Assembly: GCA_036346225.1 (NCBI GenBank)
Contig: JARFIW010001082.1
Location: 5,642,001 to 5,706,000, forward strand
Reading direction: 5' to 3'
DNA from: Platerodrilus igneus
Taxonomy: Eukaryota; Arthropoda; Insecta; Coleoptera; Lycidae
DNA: 64,000 nucleotides
Positions 22,337-33,997 of this stretch are shown in pieces. Position numbers and translations under genes: made by a program. The notes below the pieces were generated by a model. That model was not told where the DNA came from. It made no database searches and saw nothing but the letters and a program-made list of their open reading frames with translations. Every line of letters starts with the position of its first letter. Positions within the stretch are counted from its first letter, which is position 1.

Positions 22337-22706
22337 TGTAATTAAGGAGCCATTCAGAAATATAAGGGCACAAGTGAACTCATAGGCTGAGATCTTTTGA
22401 ATAAGAGAAAAAAAATTATTCAGTTAGATAGTTGGATTATTTTTAACAATTATTTTTTTAGCTTAAGTAGTGTATAATAAGGTAGGGTCAACTTAATTTG
22501 GTCAAGGATAATGTAACATAATATTTGTATAAATATAGGGCACAATAAATAATAATTGGGGTAAAATCATTCTAACGTATATAAAATTGTAGTAAAGTGT
22601 TATATGACAACTTAAAGCGTAGAGCAGGTGTTAAAATAACATTTCTATTTTCAAACGTAAAACCCAACACGTTTAAAACAAAACAACGAGGGGAGATAAT
22701 ATTTCT
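22337..22706 (+). repeat. Direct repeat / putative LTR, right copy
   Basis: Second copy of the 21265-21633 sequence, again starting TGTAATTAAGG and ending after GGGGAGATAATATTTC. Confidence 0.55.
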
Positions 22707-24460
22707 CGGTAAACTTGGCAACAAACAAACTTTAATAAGTTATTGGAAAAGAACGGCCGTTGGAATTAATGTAAACGCGGTTTGGTGGTTAAAATATTGA
22801 TTTCAATCTTGAAGGTAGTACAGTAAACAGCCAAGAAAAGACTAAGACAGAATAAAAATGTATTGAGTACAAGAAGGATGCGTATACTTAACTCAGGACA
22901 CAGTATAGTTGGAAGACCTAAATAAAATCGATAATTTCAAGGATATTTAGAAGCAAACACACATCTGTTAAAAAGTGGGAGAATAAAGCCAAGCAAGGTG
23001 ATTGGTGTGAATTGTACAAGAAGGGCAGAGATCCAGCTGGTGGAAGCATATGTGTGAGATAAAGCTATAGATACAAGCGAGATGAGAGATGTTTGTTCAA
23101 GTTGGAGGCGTAGACAAATGAAAATTTAGAAGCTAAATTAGAACGGCGATTGACAGTTTGAAGCGATTTACCGAGTATTGCTAGTTCGTTAAGAAAAATT
23201 CACAAGAATCCGCGGTTCGTTAGAGGTTTTTCGCTGAAACAACGAGCGGTTAGAATTATAGGAACGGGTATACAAGTGTACGTGCCAATTTAAAACAGGG
23301 GGGGGCGAATTTTACTTATATAATCACTGGCAGAGAGGAACCGAGGTCTCTTTCTCTTTCGCTTTCGTTTTGATTTCATCCATCATTGGTGATAATAGTT
23401 ACTTTAAGTGAACTAGTGCAATTTAATAAAAATTTATGTAGAAGCTAATAAAGCATCTTTGTGTTAAAACGTTGAAGTGGTATGTAAGTACAAAGCTTAT
23501 TATGTTGATATCGGAATGCAAGAAAGTATTATAATTTGAAATTGTTTGAATGATGAAGAAAAGTTAATTTTGGAGATTGGAATTTTTGAATTGGAAATTG
23601 TAAACAGCGGCATGCATGGCAGATATGGTAATTGGACCAGGGAGTTAGCTGATGGACTGGGTATGTACTAAACGGCAGCATCTCCAAGGAGCTAGGTGGT
23701 GGAGCGCATTTAGAAGATAAAAACCAGGTAGACGATAAAATAGAACATTGAGTGGTGAATATTTTATGGTGTTTGTGACTATTTGGATTTGAGTTTGATG
23801 TGTTTTTATTATTATTTGATATTTTATTAACAGACATTTATGGGACTTTAAAAGGAAATTGATTTCTGAAAATTATTAATGAATTTACAGATAACCAAAT
23901 GTTGTAAAGAGGTATAGAGGGCTTATTGATATTTGGTAGTGCAGGAAATTTATATGCACTGTTATAGAGTTTTATTATGAGCTCATGCTAAGACAAAAGG
24001 GTAACGTAAGGTATGAGGAACGCCCTCTTACTTTAATAAACATATGTGTTTAAAAGGTTATCAATTTGCACGATTATTGTTATAAAATTATTGACCTTTA
24101 TGGATGTACCTAAAGGAATGGTGTTTTAAAATGTACTAGGGATCTAATTTAAATAGATTATGATATATTTGGTCAATTGAGTTATTTTTGAATGTGTGAT
24201 TGGTGTGAATTTCTATTTAGGTTTCAGCATGAGGATATTGCAATGAAGTTTTTGGATGTAATAGGTAGGTGTCAATATTATTTAGGAAATTAGGTAATAG
24301 GCATTATAGGGAGCAGCCGAAGGCAAGATTCGAGTTCAACTACACGATATTATGACGGCCCAACTGTGGGGCATGATTTCAGAGACGTTCCAGAGCTAAA
24401 CATCACAGTAATTAGTGGCACTCAATTTGTGGGGCACGATTTAGCAGGGCAACTACACAG

Positions 24461-24462
<2 letters not shown>
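22707..24462. other. Decayed, possibly LTR-element-derived stretch
   Basis: No open frame is convincing. An eight-G run at 23298-23305 is followed within about 12 bp by TATATAA (23317-23323), an initiator-like region and AATAAA-type signals near 23425 and 23447, an arrangement like a polypurine tract plus LTR. I cannot find the matching second LTR, so this stays a suggestion. Confidence 0.3.

Positions 24463-24496
<34 letters not shown>
24463..24496. repeat. (AT)n microsatellite
   Basis: AT alternation of about 34 bp. Confidence 0.9.
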
Positions 24497-24498
<2 letters not shown>

Positions 24499-24670
24499 CT
24501 GTGATATTAAAGTAAAGTTCACCATACAAGAACAACCAAATATGTTGTAATCCAATTATTCACGGTTTCAAAGTTATTGCAATTTTTATAGTTTTTGTAG
24601 AAATCGGGCAGTCAAATAATTCTTAATAAAAAGGTGCTGACCTTTTAAACGAAATTCTTTTTTTGCGTAT

Positions 24671-26627
24671 AGGCGTAAGTGGAAGTTGTCATAAATGACA
24701 GCTTTCCCGAAACATTATCCATTATCTCAAAAGACAATCAAGATTCTTTTGCAGCATATATGCAGTATGAAAAATTTGCGTGCTTTTCAAATACAATTTA
24801 CTCAAAAAAGGTATTACCAATTAAAAGTGCACACCTATCATAAAAACTTCCTTGGTTCATCCTCTTTCTTTAGAAATCTAACTTATGGATGTCAGTTTAT
24901 CAACTAATAAAATATTTTAGTCTAATCCTAAGAACAACACCTTTATTGAAAAATTCAAATAATTAACTGTCTGAGAATTTATGTATGACATAAACACTTA
25001 CAGTTAAACAAATTCTTCAGCAGTAATGCACCTTAATTACATTTTAAGTAATGCCTGCATTCCGCACCATAATTCCTTGGTGCTTAACAATATCTGCATT
25101 TAGTATGACTTGCGTGTGGTTGCAATTACATGTGTTTTTAAATATTAGTTCATCCTAGACATTTTTAAGTTACTAATTTCCATTGTCTACATTTTGTTAT
25201 TTTGCGATTGCTTAGTTGTTATTGTACATATTGTTTCGTAAATTTTGCATTTTTAAATGCCCTACACTGCTCGAGAATATGCATAAATGTATTTCGTGTA
25301 TGGGCTTTGCAATGGCAATGCTCTGCAAGCTGCGAGAGACTTCAGGATACGTTATCCTAATCGGGCTAACGTTCCCGATAGTGAGTTTCAAAGAGTACAC
25401 CAGGCTTATATTGAAGGCGAAAGACCTGGTACTTTACGACCAAGGGAGGAAGAACTAGAGTTTAAGGTGAAGAAGAAATCATAGCAATGGCGTTGAATGC
25501 TCCCTCCTACAACCAGTGTCAGGAACATTGCCAGGGAGAGTGGCATCAGTCAGACTACTGTGCATAGAATGTTTTGTAGAAATAACTTGCATCCCTATCA
25601 TGTGCACGTATGCAAGCCCTGGCACCTGAGGATTAAACGCAAAGGTTAGCATTTTGTCGCGAAATGGTTCGCATACACCAAGAGGATAGATACGTACTTC
25701 TTTGATAGAATTTTGTGGTGTGATGAGTCGTCCTTCCACAGGGTGGGAATTTTTAATATACATACTCTCCACTATTGGGCACTTGATAACCATAGAGTTG
25801 TGCAGCAATCACATTTTCAACACTGTTTAAGTGTTAATTTGTGATCAGATATAATTTAATGATGCACTAATTGGTCCATTTGAACTGACACGTAAACTAA
25901 ATGCATAACAATATCTTCACTTTCTTGAAGAAGAATTAAGCTATCTACTAGACTTTGTGCCTCTAGCGACTAGACGAGCGATGTGGTTACAGCACGATGG
26001 TGCTCTGGCACATAATGCTGGTCAAGTGAGACGCTATTTAAACGTCGAATATCCTAATCGATGGATAGGACGAGGCGGTACTATCCACTGGTCGTCTGGA
26101 TCGCCAGATCTCAATTCTATTCATTACTTTTTGTGGGGATATTTTAAAGACACGGTCTTTACTACAGACATTGGAAACGAAGAAGAGTTATAATACGAAA
26201 AAATCGCCAGGCATTCAGGTTCTTTGAAGCGGTGTCGTTTATGCATTCAAACAGGTGGTCGAAGATTTGAACATTTGTTGTAAATTTTTTATTTCCAAAG
26301 ACATTTATTATTTAATGCTCGTGTTTTATCTAAATTCTCAGACAGCTAATTATTTCAATTTTTCAATAAAAGTTTTGTTCTTAGGATTAAAATAAAATAT
26401 TTTATTAGGTAATAAACTCGTATTCATAAGTTAGTTATACCTCTAAAGAAAGGGAATGAACCAAGGAAGTTTTTATGATAGGTGTGTACTTTTGAGTAAT
26501 TTGCATTTGAAAAGCACGCAAAATTTTTCATACTACATACATGCTGCACAAAATCTTGATTTCCTTTTAAGATGATGAATAATGTTTCGGGAAAGTTGTC
26601 ATTTATGTCAGCTTTCACTTTCGCCTA
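24671..26627 (+). mobile_element. DNA transposon with ~300-bp terminal inverted repeats
   Basis: 24671-24981 is the reverse complement, with moderate divergence, of 26329-26627. Outer ends read TAGGCG and CGCCTA and are flanked by TA dinucleotides. Shared arm motifs include CTTCCTTGGTTCAT and CTGTCTGAGAATTTA. The transposase remnant between the arms belongs to the DUF4817-plus-DDE group common in insects, related to Tc1/mariner. The arms have diverged and the transposase is dead, so the copy is old. Confidence 0.8.
25257..26283 (+). pseudogene. Decayed DUF4817/DDE transposase
   Basis: The probable start is the ATG at 25257 (MPYTAREYA); an in-frame TAA then precedes MYFVYGLCNGNALQAARDF, the hallmark DUF4817 helix-turn-helix. 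The PNR motif and HQAYIEGERP follow. After about 25480 the frame is broken repeatedly. Catalytic remnants are still readable: WCDESSFHRV (first Asp), LQHDGALAHNAGQVRRYLN (second Asp) and WSSGSPDLNSIHYFLWGY (third Asp), followed by FKDTVF. The last open piece spans 25957-26193, and weaker similarity continues to about 26283. A transposase of this type cuts and pastes its element at TA sites. At least four stops or shifts make it non-functional. Confidence 0.85.
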
Positions 26628-26654
26628 TACCCTATACCCTATACCCTATACCTA
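26626..26654. repeat. (CCCTATA)n short tandem repeat
   Basis: About four units of a 7-bp repeat start in the last bases of the transposon's inverted repeat and run outward. The unit overlaps the terminal CTATA, which suggests slippage at the transposon end. Confidence 0.8.
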
Positions 26655-28679
26655 TATAAAAATCCTACTATGCAAGTAGTTAATTTGCGCGGCAGACATA
26701 TATAAAACTTTCTTTTGTTGAATTTTATTTGCTTTTCTTGTTGAACCATATTTTTTGTTAAGAGTAATAATATTTTGAAGCTGTATATAAGAACATGTAA
26801 TCAACTTTATAATAAAATGCTCAAGTTATTGTTATTATCTAATACAAAATACTTAACATAATCTTTTAGAAAAATGAATGATTCATAAACGACTCACTGA
26901 ACAACAACAATAACCACATGGTTCACATGTATGAGTTACTAGCTTATCCTACTTGTATAGAAATTATTGCAGTCGCTATTGTATGTATATTGTTATGTAA
27001 AAATACGTTATTTTAAAAGCAAGTGGTCGATGTATATCTTCAAAGGTTTTGTTGTTACTTTTATTTTCTATCGCGATTTTGTTCTGTTATGTGATCCCGT
27101 AATTGGAAAACGAACAGGAAGGAATTGAGAACCAGATATTTATGCAAAATGAAGCTTCTTCGCACATTTATCAACGAGTTAAAGAAACGCCAACTGTTGT
27201 TTTTCAGATCGCCTGAAATTAACCCGAACATTACTAATTATAGGGTTATTTAAAAAAAAAAGGTGTTTATAAATCGACCAACAACACCGAAGGAATTAAA
27301 ATGCCGTAATTAGGGAACATAAATGTTGAATAATGCTTATATACAATTTGGAAAAGCGGTTAGTGATTTTACAATATCAAAATGTAGGTCATAGCGGTAC
27401 AGTACACAGATTCCGTATTTAAATGGTTTTATTTCTTTCACTTTTTGTTGATAGCTTAATTAATATAGGTACTAAATATTTCCTACCATAGGATAACATG
27501 CTACTTTTAGTTAATCAACTTTACCGTGCATTTACCAAAAATGCAAGTAACTAAATATCAAAAACATTTAAATATCTAAAACATCCAGGTGTTGAAAGAT
27601 CAAGACATCAAAATTATAGTGGTATGAAATCATGTTGTCGTAAAGTAAAAAAAAATCGAATATATAAAAGAATCATACATTTAGTTACAATACTTTTCCA
27701 CACATCCTACTGTCGGTCGATGCCTAACCTAAACGATGAGGAAATTATACGCGCCGGGTAAAATGATGTAAATCGGTATTACTGTAGAAGTAGTATTCTG
27801 ACGCATTTTAAATCATAACGATTCACATGAAAGTGTGAATCAATAGATTCTATAGTAAGAACTCGCACTTCACTTAGTAAAAACAATTCATTGGCTTATA
27901 ATATAAACCGTTTTGAAGAAATCTCGAACAATGAATGCAATTGAGCAATTGAGCAAGTGAACAAATTACGACAAAATTGTGTTGTTTATTTCTACATAAG
28001 ATTGCATTATCACTTCTAAAACTATGTATAACTAAGAGAACGCACAGAACTATAAAACTTTACATAATTGGTTAATTAATTATTCAACTCAATTATTGCA
28101 AAAATCATAAAGCGAATCAATTTTATATGCACTTCCTTGTTTTCACTTTACCAAATTATATTATTTAACAAAAATAATGATCTATTTTACACAAAATATA
28201 AGGCTGCCCTATAATTTAGTTTTATTATACAATTTTGAGTGTAAGTGTAATTAACATTATTAATATAACTCGGTTGCATATAATTCGATTAAATGTCCAT
28301 ATTTATAAATCTTAAACTTTATATTCTGTTTAAGGAATAAGATAAAACCCTTTCGGGGTCAAAGACATAAATTGCTATTTATAAGCAAAATAAATATAGT
28401 TTATAGATTATTTGGTCCCATGATAAATACAATAAAGCTCGAATTTCCGTATGGAAAACCATAAAAAAAATTGAATTTGAATGTATGCGTACCTCATACT
28501 GCAGGGCAATTTATTTACATTTTTTAAAAATTTCTTGTATGAATTAAATATTAAAGCTCTGCCTAGACTATGAGAAAAAACTACGGCAAAATTACTCAGG
28601 ATATATAAGCTTGGATTATAAATCCAGATTATTCTAAATTTTACTTTGCATACCTATATAATTTAATGTGAAAAATTCG
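26655..28679. other. AT-rich intergenic stretch, nothing recognised
   Basis: No gene, RNA or repeat is supported over about 2 kb. Confidence 0.45.
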
Positions 28680-29090
28680 TACCTTTAAAACAGGTGCAAC
28701 CCATAATATAGCCCATCATTGAGATAGACGGGTATCCCCGTCGAAGCGCGAACTGCACTGTCACAGAGGAACTACACCCGGCAACAGGCTCACCCCCCAT
28801 ATGCCCCCAAGGGGGCTAGCGTCTCATCACTCACATATAAGACAATTCCAAATTACTGTACACAAACAGAACAGGAAAACACGACAATCATTAGTAAAAT
28901 GTACATTAAAGCTCAAACTACGCGATCGACGCGGCGTCTATCGGCAGAATGAGAAAACAGGCGCTTGGCGTCCCCGGCGTCTTTACCCCTCTCATAGCGT
29001 GCCAACCACACTGACCTACACTTCCCTGTACTGTAAAATAGTCAGCATGTCTATTTACTTCCTGTTGATGGCGTAGATGCCGTTAGACTA
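28680..29090. other. GC-rich island of unknown role
   Basis: This 400-bp patch is clearly richer in G, C and CpG than its surroundings (for example CGACGCGGCGTC near 28926 and GGCGTCCCCGGCGTC near 28967). It could be a promoter-type island of an unseen gene or a scrap of an unrelated element. A 91-codon frame at 28801-29076 has no recognisable domain and I do not treat it as a gene. Confidence 0.35.
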
Positions 29091-30390
29091 AAACCATTTA
29101 CAGTTTCATGCGCTCTCTTTCGGAACAGTCGTGCGGAAAAAGTAGACGCAAATTACATACAAAATGTAAGCAAAGTAAAATACACCGTGTCGCAAAAGAG
29201 ACCTACCGGTTTATTATAGGAGTAATATTGTAAATGTTACTCGTAAAAACGGCATGCACACTTATTGTAAATACGTGCAAAGTTTTAATTATTTTAAACG
29301 TGTGTTAAACTTCAGCTTTTGGAAGTGAAATTGAATTTTATTTAAACTTGAAAGTATTACTTTGGATTAAAAGATGTATTCTGAATTTCAAATACAATTT
29401 CTTATTTACAGCATAAAGTTTTGATACTTTCTGTTAAACTATAAATTTTAAAGAATATATTTAGCGAGTAAGTACGAAAATTTATGAGCAATCCGAGCTT
29501 TATAAATCAATTTTAACAAAACTAAGCGAAATCGAACCCACTCGCTTTTAAAATTCATAATTTGCGATAAAGTTTGTAACACTTTTTGAAAACAGGATCC
29601 ACATTACATCCTCTTGTATCGAGAGTCTAAACTGAACAGAAATACAAAGTGATGATATACGTATTACACCTGTATAATATACTATAGGGATAGGGTATTA
29701 AGGGATTAGAAATAGATATGACTTTTAATAATAAACTCATCCGGAAGCTCATTTTCGAACTATCTTGTCAGAATGTTGAAGAAATTCTTAAAAAAAAACG
29801 GTAAAAGAAAATTACCACGGTGTATTTAATGTAATCAGTGTTAATTCTAAAATTGTAATATTTCTGGTGTCGTTGATAGCATAGCACACGTTTAAACAGC
29901 AAAATATATAATTTATTAACAAAATGGTTATATATTCTATGTGTAAATGTCGCTCTAATTTATAAATAATTTAAGTAAAATATAATCGTGTATTTTCCCG
30001 ATCCGACAGAAACCAAAAAATAAGTACTCATCATTTTCTTAATTATTAAAAATACTATTTCCAATTTAATTAGGAAATACTTTTGGTTAGGAACATTAGC
30101 AACAATTTCAATTCAAAATACAACTTAACTCAATATCTACTTTGACATTAGAAATATCAAACACACCAATTGTAATTTTACAAATACCACTTTCAAAAAA
30201 AGTATACCTGATAAAGAGTGTCATCAAACCGTCAGCGCATTCGCTAATTCTATTGCAACGAACTTTAGATGGCTACGATCTGCCACTGTAGTTTATTTTG
30301 AGGTGCTTGTCGTTAAGTTGCTTTGATTTTGTCCTTCTGGCTTCTTTGCCCATTAAACTCCTGATGCATAATAAATGAACATGCTATAGC
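29091..30390. other. AT-rich intergenic stretch, nothing recognised
   Basis: No supported feature. Confidence 0.45.
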
Positions 30391-30422
30391 TGTGACGGTT
30401 AAAAACGTTTTTAAACGTCACA
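30391..30422. repeat. 32-bp near-perfect palindrome
   Basis: TGTGACGGTTAAAAAC is followed immediately by its complement with one mismatch (15 of 16 pairs). The arms carry TGACG, the half site of CREB/AP-1-type factors; a regulatory role is only a possibility. Confidence 0.6.
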
Positions 30423-30630
30423 ACTACAAGGTATGCCCTTCTGGCACTTTTTAATATGGTACTTATCCATCTAGTTTTATTATGTACATCTTATAGATTT
30501 CCTCTGATATTTTTACAAAATAAGTAAATCATACTTTTGATAAAGGTAGAAATGTTACCGACACGTCAAGCTTTTGATAAAATTATTCATTTAATTGTAT
30601 AATTGAATAATTTTCCAATTGTCGTCATTA

Positions 30631-30702
30631 GTCTAGTGGCGTAATTGGAAAACGCATGGACCGCGAAAGCCTATAATGCAGGTTCGAATCCTGTCCGAGA
30701 CC
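30631..30702 (+). pseudogene. tRNA-like sequence (degenerate tRNA or SINE head)
   Basis: The A box TGGCGTAATTGG matches the Pol III consensus at 11 of 12 positions and the B box GGTTCGAATCC is perfect. A T arm (GCAGG/CCTGT) and a D arm (GCGT/ACGC) form. The acceptor pairs only partly (GTCTAGT with CCGAGAC). The anticodon stem is imperfect and the loop CGCGAAA lacks U33. It is therefore a tRNA pseudogene or tRNA-derived head, not a working tRNA. Confidence 0.55.
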
Positions 30703-31301
30703 TTATATTTTCCATCTTTCAATTATTAGCTGAATTTGAAATGATCATTTAAGCTTTGTAATGCTAGTTGGAAAGCGAGCATCTATAATCTGCGTTGTAA
30801 TATAGACCCGAATAATATTTTATTCTTTTACAAAAATTAAATGTTCAGAGACCTTATTAACATACGTGAGTTGTAGAAAAAACAATTCTCTGAATTTGTC
30901 AAGTCGACAGACAGAAATAAAATATACGAGCTTTCCTAGAAGCATTTAATGGCAACATTATACATGTTCGAATCTAGAGGTTGTAGGAATTAATAAACAC
31001 TACACTGAAAAACTTTCAATAAGCTTTATAACAAGAGATAACAGCATATTTTATTCGTACTATTGCAGGAATCAATTAATTTAAAACACAGGTATTATAA
31101 ATGTGACAGGTAGGTGTAGATTAATTAGCAGAAAAGTTTAATATTGGATTCTTAACAAGCTCCAACTTCATTGAAATTTGAACATTTTGAAAACGTAGAT
31201 AGTTGAAAATAGTAAACGATTCTACGTAGAACTTGGGACACAATCTATGTCCGTTTGTGACGTTAAGATCTGTTCTAGTATATATGGCAGTAAAATTTTA
31301 G
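30703..31301. other. Intergenic, nothing recognised
   Basis: AT-rich sequence up to the truncated 5' end of the Jockey-like element. No feature is supported. Confidence 0.4.
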
Positions 31302-33997
31302 TATCGCTCTCTCCCGCCAGCCAGGCCCATCCAAGAAGTGCACCTGGACACCGACCTACTCACCGGAACACCAACGATCCTAGTTGGAGACTTCAATGCG
31401 AAGCATCCGACCTGGAACAGCAAGACGACCTGTTACGTGCCAAGGGTCACTTTAACATTGTTAGTAGTTTAGTTTTAATACACGGAAGTTTCGCGGCATA
31501 TTTTCAAATACGCGGTGCGCGGGAATTTTAAATGGACTAGGCGGTACTTCCGTACGTCAGAGTAGTGCATTTGCGCAGTGTGCTTGTCCCTAGAGGGGTA
31601 TAGGAATACTAGCCAAGGGGTGGGAGAGTTTTCCGGTTCTCTCGCAAGAACGTGGCTTTTTACCGGGTATCGTCGAGTTAAGTGCTCGTTTTTGTCTCTG
31701 GTAACGTATCGTTAGGGTTACCTATGTAGTTCCCTGCCTAATTATCTTTTGTTTGTCTACCTCATACCTTTTCCTGTCCAATCCCTACATAGGTAAGACA
31801 TCTGCGGCCACCTAGGCATACCGATCTTCACGTCTGTGGATGAAGGCCTCATGTCTACCTTAGCTGGCCGGAGCTAATCCGTACGCATTTGAGAGCGTCG
31901 ACGTGTCATCTCTAATTCCTCCGGGAGGAGCCCCGACTGGACTTGGCTAGAGGCCTACCCGAGCGCAACTTCGGGCGAAGGCAGGATTTCTGATGTAAGT
32001 AATCCTTTACTTAATTTGTGTGCTTTATTCTTTGTGTTTGAATTATGGAACTTTTCGTAGTATTACGCAATATCTGGCACGTCATTAGTAGTTGACCGCG
32101 CCCAAATTTGTATAAGAATTAGCGCTGCCAACTGCTGATAGTGTATATTAAACCTCGCTTCCGGTGTTGCATTTATAGAGCTTTTTTATATGTAACCACG
32201 GCGCGAATGTAAGAGACCAACCAGAACGGAAGAAACCTGCGGAACTACGCGAACAACAGACAAGTCGAGCCAACCCACTACTGCCACAGCGGAGGAAGGC
32301 CCGACATCTTGGGCATCGTAGTCATCAAGGACCTAGCGCTGCCAGTCCAACTCAACGCAGTCAACGAATTGGACTCGGACCACTACCCAGTGCTACTGTG
32401 TGTAGGCGAAGACTTCGCCGAAGAAGAGGAGCGACCAAAGAAGACCACCTGCTAGGCAGCATTCACGGACCACCTCCAGGAGATCATCCCACCGATCCTA
32501 TCCCTCAACACAACAGACGAAGTTGATGCAGCAGTGGAGCTACTGACCAGAGCCATCCAATCATCCCTCGAGGCGGCGACCAAGGCAACGATGGTACAAA
32601 GACAGTACCACCAGATCCAAGACGACACCAGGCAGGTCATCAGGAAGAAGAACCGTGCCAGGAAGAACTACTAGTGCTCCTGGTACCCAGAAGACAGGAA
32701 CGCCTACTACGACCTACGTACCCAGGTAAGTGTCTCCTTGCAGAAACACCGGAACGAGCAATGGAGGAGGAAGATCGAGTCCCTAAAACGATCATTCACT
32801 CTGGAGGATGGTGAAGATTCTGAAGAGGAAGTCAGCACCAATACCGCCAATACACGGAGAGAATGGGATGGCCTACACAGAAGAGGACATCACTCTGAAC
32901 TACGCCGAAGCCGATCTCGACTGGGCAGAGAGAGTTAATTGAGCTGTCATAAACTGCCTAGAAGAAGACGAAGACCACCAGCACCTGCCTCACGTGACCC
33001 AAGAGTTGGAGAAGCTCATAAGAAAAGTGAAGATCCGGAAAGCACCAGGTCCCGACGGCATCCCAGCCAAAGCCTTCAAACTACTTCCGGTAAGAATGAA
33101 AGCCATGCTACTGGCCATACTTAATGTCATATTACGTCTGCGTCATTTCCTTACACCCTGGAAGAATACAGACGTAATTTTGTTACAGAAGCCTGGGCAG
33201 TCTGCGACCTTCCCGCAGATCTACCGCCCCATCAGTCTCCTACCGGTTCTCGGCAAGTTACTGGAGGGTGTCGTACTTCGAAGGCAACGGGACGAAGTCG
33301 AAGAGCGAGAGGGAATCCCCAACGAACAGTTTGCGTTCAGATCCAGCCATTCAACCGTACATCAGATCCCGCGTCCCGTAGAGTTCGTCACCGATGGTTT
33401 CAACAGGAAGCAGTCAACCTTGATGTTTCCAAGGCCTTCGAGCGAGGGCGGCATCAGAGACTCCTCTACAAACTGCTAGTGTTGGACATCCACCAAGAAC
33501 TAGCAAGACTCATCGCATCGTTTTTGAACCGAAGATAGGCAGCTTCCGTTCTTCAGCCGACAGATGGAAGCCGGCGTGGCGTGCCTCAGGGCTCGTTACT
33601 CTCACCGCTGCTCTACTCGCTGTTCAATCGCGACGTGCCGAAGACTAGCGACACCAGCATGTCTCTCTATGCCGAAGACACCGCCGTAGTCAACAGATCA
33701 CTAGCCTCTTGGTTAGTCGCAAGAAAACTTCAGGAAGCCGACACTGCCTTGGAGACACGGTTCGGAAGCCGGCTGATCAACGTCACACCGGACAAAAGCG
33801 GCGCCATGCTCCTGACGAAGAGGAAGATCCAACCAGACAAGGACATCGTGATCTTCAACGAGGCCATTCCATAGAAGCCGCAGGCCAAGTACTCGGCAGT
33901 AACCATTGATCGAAGACTCATCTGGGAAACCCACATCGCCAGCAGCACCTCCAGAGCCGTGACAGATTGGCAAACGCGGTTCACATTTATGCTCGTT
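31302..33997 (+). pseudogene. Jockey-like non-LTR retrotransposon, decayed
   Basis: The 5'-truncated remnant starts in the apurinic endonuclease domain: RPIQEVHLDTDL, then ILVGDFNAKHPTWNSKTT at about 31377-31430. A solo LTR (31431-32214) interrupts it. The domain resumes with NGRNLRNYANN and GGRPDILGIVV, ending ELDSDHYPVLL, the conserved SDH motif. A linker and the reverse transcriptase follow from about 32990: RKAPGPDGIPAKAFKLLP, YRPISLLPVLGKLLEGVV, then after a shift near 33420 VSKAFERG and RRGVPQGSLLSPLLYSLF. The catalytic YADD box reads LYAEDTAVV, so one Asp has become Glu. Further stops occur at 32454-32456 and near 33536 and 33874. The remnant ends where Gypsy-B begins. The copy is dead, by several independent lesions. 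Confidence 0.88.
31431..32214 (+). mobile_element. Solo LTR (784 bp) inside the Jockey endonuclease
   Basis: The Jockey frame breaks after GACGACC and resumes at GACCAACCAGAACGG, giving a 4-bp GACC duplication at 31427-31430 and 32215-32218. The insert starts TGTTACG and ends GTAAGA, close to the TGTAACG...CGTAACA termini of Gypsy-B, so the last bases are probably a mutated GTAACA. It has no coding capacity. A solo LTR left by LTR-LTR recombination of a Gypsy element is the simplest reading. Confidence 0.75.

Noticed and set aside
22026..22373. Minus-strand 115-codon frame rich in Tyr, Leu, Ser and Ile
   Set aside because: Produced by the GATA-type minisatellite on the other strand.
25216..25458. 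80-codon frame overlapping the DUF4817 region
   Set aside because: Frame-shifted shadow; the real transposase frame is the one with YGLCNGNALQAARDF.
28801..29076. 91-codon frame in the GC-rich island
   Set aside because: No recognisable domain, and a frame this long is expected by chance in GC-richer DNA.
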